This document shows, piece after piece, positions 60,744 to 64,000 of a DNA stretch of 64,000 nt. Made by a program: the position numbers and the translations under genes. The stretch spans positions 3,286,001-3,350,000 of the forward strand of contig FNSS01000001.1 of assembly GCA_900104855.1 (NCBI GenBank), given 5' to 3'. The stretch is from Rhizobiales bacterium GAS188. GTDB taxonomy: Bacteria; Pseudomonadota; Alphaproteobacteria; Rhizobiales; Beijerinckiaceae. How positions within the stretch are numbered: the first letter of the stretch is position 1; the number at the start of each line of letters is the position of its first letter. The notes beneath the pieces were generated by a model. It did no database searches. It was not told the origin of the DNA and worked only from the letters and a program-made list of their open reading frames with translations.

Positions 60744-61556
60744 TCAAATCCCGAAGAATCTCTCGAGCTCGACCACCTGGCCGGCCAGCATGGTCTTGCC
60801 GCCGACGGTGCGGCAGCCGCGCGTCTTGGCCTGCGCCAAAAGCGGCGTCACCTCTGGCTTTGCGATCACGTCGATGACGAGCTGGGCCGGATCGAGCGCG
60901 CCGATCTCCGCGGGCAAGCCGTCGGCGGGCGCCATGCCGATCGGCGTCGCATTGACGACGATGTCGTAGCCGGCGGCAACCGGCGCGCCGGTCCCGACCT
61001 CGCAACCCGAATAGGCCTCGGCCACTCGCGCCACGAGGCTTGCGGCCTTCGCACCGTCGAGGTCGTGGATGGTGATCGCAGCGGCTCCCGCATCCGCGAA
61101 GGCGACCGCGACGGCGCTGCCGGCCCCGCCGGCGCCGATCAGCATCACGCGGCGGCCCGTTACGTACAGGCCCTCGGCCGCGAGACCCGCCACCAGGCCG
61201 CGCCCGTCGAACATGTCGCCGCTCCAGCGCCCGCCCGGCTCGCGCCGCATGGCGTTGATGGCGCCGACCTTGCGGCCCGTCGGCAGCACCTGGTCGACGA
61301 GGCTCATGGCGCGCACCTTATAGGGCACGGTGACCACGATGCCGTCGAGATTGCCGAGCGCCATCAGGCCGCGCACCGTCGCCTCGAAATGGTCGGGCAG
61401 CACGTTGAGCGGCACCAGCACGGCATTCAGCCCGGCGGCCTTGAAGCGTGGATTGAAGACGAGCGGCGATTTCACCTGCTCGATCGGATCGCCGATGATG
61501 CCGTAGAGCCTGGTCGAGCCGTCGATCAGCGGTTGCGCAGCGGAAATGTCGTTCAT
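60744..61556 (-). CDS. Shikimate/quinate dehydrogenase-like protein
   Basis: A 270-residue AroE-family oxidoreductase. The N-terminal substrate domain has YGIIGDPIEQVKSPLVFNPRF (the Ser-X-Ser is replaced by Lys-Ser-Pro-Leu) and VTVPYKVRAMSLVD, in which the catalytic Lys is kept. The cofactor motif is VMLIGAGGAGSAVAVAFADAG with an acidic HDLDG at the strand end, suggesting NAD rather than NADP. A role in catabolism of quinate, shikimate or an analogue is more likely than in aromatic biosynthesis. Its start overlaps the stop of the CoA-transferase gene (61553-61556), so they are coupled. Confidence 0.9.
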   Translation of the reverse strand: MNDISAAQPLIDGSTRLYGIIGDPIEQVKSPLVFNPRFKAAGLNAVLVPLNVLPDHFEATVRGLMALGNLDGIVVTVPYKVRAMSLVDQVLPTGRKVGAINAMRREPGGRWSGDMFDGRGLVAGLAAEGLYVTGRRVMLIGAGGAGSAVAVAFADAGAAAITIHDLDGAKAASLVARVAEAYSGCEVGTGAPVAAGYDIVVNATPIGMAPADGLPAEIGALDPAQLVIDVIAKPEVTPLLAQAKTRGCRTVGGKTMLAGQVVELERFFGI

Positions 61557-63169
61557 TGGGCTGCCATCGCTGCCTGGTCGAGGAGATTGAGATGGGGCGA
61601 GGCGGCGCGCGGCTTGCGCTTGGCGATCTCGGCCTTGAGCCCGAGCGGCGCTGGCAGGAAGAGGCGCCTGTCCATGGTCTTCAGCTCCCGCGCCACCGCC
61701 GGACGAAAGCCCATGCGGGCCATGATGTCGCGCTCGATATCGACGCCGGGCGCAATCTCGATCAGCTCGAGCCCGTCGGCGGCGAGGCGGAACACGGCCC
61801 GTTCGGTGACATAGAGCACCTTCTGCTTGCGCTCGCGTCCGAAGCGGCCACTGTAAGTGATCTGCTCGACCTTCGGCACGAGCTTGGGCTTTTCGCCGTC
61901 GCGCGCGATCGCGGTCACGCCCTTCGGCCAGGCGATCTCGCTGCGCCCGGCCGTGAAGGTGCCGCAGAACACGACACAATTGGCGTTCTGGCTGATATTG
62001 ATGAAGCCACCGGGGCCGATGATGCGCCCGCCGAAGCGGCTGACATTGACGTTGCCCTCCTGGTCGATCTCGGCGAAGGACAGGAAAGCGAGGTCGAGAC
62101 CGCCGCCATCGTAGAAATCGAACTGGTAGGGCTGGTCGATCATCGCCGCGTAATTGCGCGAGGCGCCGGCATCACCGCCCGAGGCCGGCGCGCCGCCGAT
62201 GAGGCCTTGCTCATTGGTGAGGCAGATATCGTCGAGCGCTTCTTCCTCGGCCGCCACATTGGCAATGCCGGTGCAGATGCCGGAACCGAGATTGCAGATG
62301 GCGCCGGGGAAGAGCTCGAGCGCCGCGCGCCTGGCGATCACCTTGCGGGCATCGAGCGGCAGCACCGGGATGTCGGAGAGGGGAATGCGCAGCTCGCCCG
62401 CATAGGAAGGGCTGAACTGCGTCTCATAGGTCTGCCATTGCTCGGGCTCGACGATGGCGAGATCGACCAGGATGCCGGGGATCTTCACCTGCTTTGCCGG
62501 CAAGGTGCCGCGCTTCGCCATGCGCCGCACCTGGACGATGACGATGCCGCCGCAGCGCCTGGTCGCCTGGGCCTCCGACAGCATCTCGCAGAACACCGCC
62601 TCCTGCTCCATGGTGACATTGCCGTCCTCATCCGCCGTGGTGCCGCGCAGGAAGCAGACATCGATATGGTAGGGCTTGTAGAACAGGTACTCCTCGCCGC
62701 GGAACTGCACGAGCTCGACGAGATCGTTCGGGGCCCGCTCGCTCTGCCGCCCGCCGCCATGGCGCGGATCGACGAAACTGTGCAGCCCCGTTTTGGTGAG
62801 GAGGCCCGGCCGTCCGGCCGCCATCTCGCGCATCAGCTGCGACAGGGCGCCTTGCGGCAGGGTGTAGCCGTCGATCTTCTCGGCGATGGCGAGATCGGAG
62901 ATCTTCGGCGAATTGACGAAGGTGCCGCAGACGATCCGCCTCAGCAGGCCCTCATGGGCGAAATGATTGGCGCCGAGCGTCGCCCCGTCGCCGATGCCGA
63001 CCGGGTGCACGGCCGTGATGTCGCGCGGCAGGCCTTCGCTGAGGAAGCGGCGGCCGAGCGCCGCCATCAGCGCCTCGGGCACCGCATGGCCGCCTCCTGA
63101 GCCGCCGACCACGATCGTGTCGCCTGAGCGGATGACCTTGACGGCCTCATCAGCAGTAACGCGTCGCAC
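61553..63169 (-). CDS. Fused 3-ketoacid/acetate CoA-transferase (family I)
   Basis: A 538-residue single-chain family I CoA-transferase joining alpha and beta subunits, like YdiF. The alpha part opens VTADEAVKVIRSGDTIVVGGSGGGHAVPEALMAAL. The beta part has the glutamate-bearing loop DICLTNEQGLIGGAPASGGDAG, the Glu being the covalent CoA carrier. It starts at a GTG (63169) behind GAGAGGA; there is no close ATG. The gene is 25 bp downstream of the ATPase gene and overlaps the dehydrogenase gene, all one operon. Acceptor acid is unknown. Confidence 0.9.
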   Translation of the reverse strand: MRRVTADEAVKVIRSGDTIVVGGSGGGHAVPEALMAALGRRFLSEGLPRDITAVHPVGIGDGATLGANHFAHEGLLRRIVCGTFVNSPKISDLAIAEKIDGYTLPQGALSQLMREMAAGRPGLLTKTGLHSFVDPRHGGGRQSERAPNDLVELVQFRGEEYLFYKPYHIDVCFLRGTTADEDGNVTMEQEAVFCEMLSEAQATRRCGGIVIVQVRRMAKRGTLPAKQVKIPGILVDLAIVEPEQWQTYETQFSPSYAGELRIPLSDIPVLPLDARKVIARRAALELFPGAICNLGSGICTGIANVAAEEEALDDICLTNEQGLIGGAPASGGDAGASRNYAAMIDQPYQFDFYDGGGLDLAFLSFAEIDQEGNVNVSRFGGRIIGPGGFINISQNANCVVFCGTFTAGRSEIAWPKGVTAIARDGEKPKLVPKVEQITYSGRFGRERKQKVLYVTERAVFRLAADGLELIEIAPGVDIERDIMARMGFRPAVARELKTMDRRLFLPAPLGLKAEIAKRKPRAASPHLNLLDQAAMAAQ

Positions 63170-63194
63170 GGGATCCGTCCTCTCTTGCAAGCCT

Positions 63195-64000
63195 TCAGAA
63201 CTTACCGGGAAAATGGCAGGCGGCGAAATGTCCGGCCCGGTGCTCGACAAGCGGCGGCGGCACCTCGGCGCAGATCGTCTGAGCTATCGGGCAGCGGGTG
63301 CGGAAGCGGCAGCCCGAAGGCGGGTCGACGGCGCTCGGCGGCTCGCCCGCGAGCTGCAGGCGCTCGCGTCCACGCTCGATCGCGGCGTCCGGGATCGGCA
63401 CGGCCGAGATCAGGTAGCGCGTATAGGGATGCAGCGGCGCCTCGAACAAAGCCTTGGCCGGCGCGACCTCGGCGACCTTGCCGAGATAGAGCACCACCAC
63501 CCGGTCCGAGATATGGCGCACGACCGCGAGGTCATGGGCGATGAACAGATAGGTGAGGCCGAAATCCTCCTGCAATTGCAGCATCAGGTTGAGGATCTGC
63601 GCCTGGATATTCACGTCGAGGGCCGAGATCGGCTCGTCGGCGACGATGAAATCCGGCTGCACAGCGAGCGCGCGGGCGATCGAGATGCGCTGGCGCTGGC
63701 CGCCGGAGAATTCATGCGGATAGCGGCTCGCGGCCTTCGGGCTCAGCTTCACGGTGGCGAGCAGCTCGGCGACCCGCTCGCGCGTCTCGGCGGCGCTCGT
63801 CGTCAGCCCATGGAAGCGCAGCGGCTCCTCGAGGATCTCACCGACCGTCATGCGCGAGTTGAGCGACGCGTAAGGGTCCTGGAACACCATCTGCAGGCGC
63901 CGCCGCAGCGGCCGGATGGCGGCGGGCGAGGCTTGCGCGATATCCTCGCCGTCGAACAGGATGGAGCCAGCTTCAGGACGATGGATGCGCAGCAGCACGC
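63195..64000 (-). CDS. Peptide-type ABC ATPase, 5' end outside window (partial)
   Basis: The C-terminal 267 residues or so of an OppF/DppF-type ATPase. The signature EFSGGQRQRISIARAL, Walker B FIVADEPISALDVN, switch His in FIAHDLAVVRH, and the C-terminal cysteine motif CRFRTRCPIAQTIC are all visible. Walker A lies beyond the right edge. It is the last ATPase of an importer whose other genes lie to the right, directly followed by the CoA-transferase and the rest of the pathway, so the importer probably brings in the pathway's substrate. Confidence 0.93.
   Translation of the reverse strand, partial: VLLRIHRPEAGSILFDGEDIAQASPAAIRPLRRRLQMVFQDPYASLNSRMTVGEILEEPLRFHGLTTSAAETRERVAELLATVKLSPKAASRYPHEFSGGQRQRISIARALAVQPDFIVADEPISALDVNIQAQILNLMLQLQEDFGLTYLFIAHDLAVVRHISDRVVVLYLGKVAEVAPAKALFEAPLHPYTRYLISAVPIPDAAIERGRERLQLAGEPPSAVDPPSGCRFRTRCPIAQTICAEVPPPLVEHRAGHFAACHFPGKF

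Noticed and set aside
61556-63100. 514-codon plus-strand frame opposite the CoA-transferase
   Set aside because: Antisense shadow without any domain; the minus-strand frame encodes a full enzyme.

Overview
The window is 64 kb of GC-rich, gene-dense chromosome from an alphaproteobacterium, most likely of the order Hyphomicrobiales (Rhizobiales). Supporting signs are a DUF2865 secreted protein, a CreA protein, a membrane-anchored DUF2778 protein, a DUF993 gene, GTG and TTG starts behind purine-rich ribosome sites, and many palindromic intergenic repeats of the kind common in this order. I cannot name the genus. I see no rRNA, tRNA, CRISPR array, phage or replication origin.

Region 1 (1-24700) is mostly housekeeping with accessory pieces: a methionyl-tRNA synthetase with a KFSTS loop, Dps, a WYL regulator, purD, a stand-alone modA, an OFA-type antiporter, a YmdB-like phosphoesterase, a long coiled-coil protein, an aldo/keto reductase, xseB, hdeD, a ccmC-ccmD-ccmG-moaE operon, an NDUFA9-like protein, an aspartate dehydrogenase and a sterol-desaturase-like protein. 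Two unrelated IS110-family elements sit here. An antitoxin-like HTH gene without a toxin lies between direct repeats.

Region 2 (24700-35900) looks like an aromatic or hydroaromatic acid uptake and catabolism module. A fused 3-dehydroshikimate dehydratase (AsbF-like half plus HPPD-like half) is divergent from a GntR/FCD regulator. A five-gene branched-chain-type ABC importer follows, and then a cupin, a family III CoA-transferase and an enoyl-CoA hydratase. A nearly identical AT-rich motif precedes both the dehydratase and the importer, so the GntR protein probably controls both.

Region 3 (35900-50400) carries amine and one-carbon genes: an FAD/GcvT demethylating dehydrogenase, a pyrrolysine-free MttB-family methyltransferase, and a set of glutamine-synthetase-like ligase, aldehyde dehydrogenase and iron alcohol dehydrogenase suited to an amino alcohol or amine. 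A serine hydrolase, a DUF2778 protein, cupins and a 2-keto-4-pentenoate hydratase-like enzyme lie among them.

Region 4 (50600-57800) is a six-gene operon that places a formylglycine-type phosphonate monoester hydrolase inside a complete peptide-type ABC importer. Region 5 (57900-64000, minus strand) holds a TIM-barrel isomerase, a DUF993 aldolase-like protein, a MaoC protein, a shikimate-dehydrogenase-like enzyme and a fused CoA-transferase, behind an Opp-type ATPase that runs off the window. It reads as an uncharacterised carboxylic acid pathway.

The space between genes is dominated by at least four families of palindromic repeats, several in inverted pairs of constant length. Tandem duplications are frequent too: two fall exactly on start codons and four genes carry in-frame 15-bp repeats.
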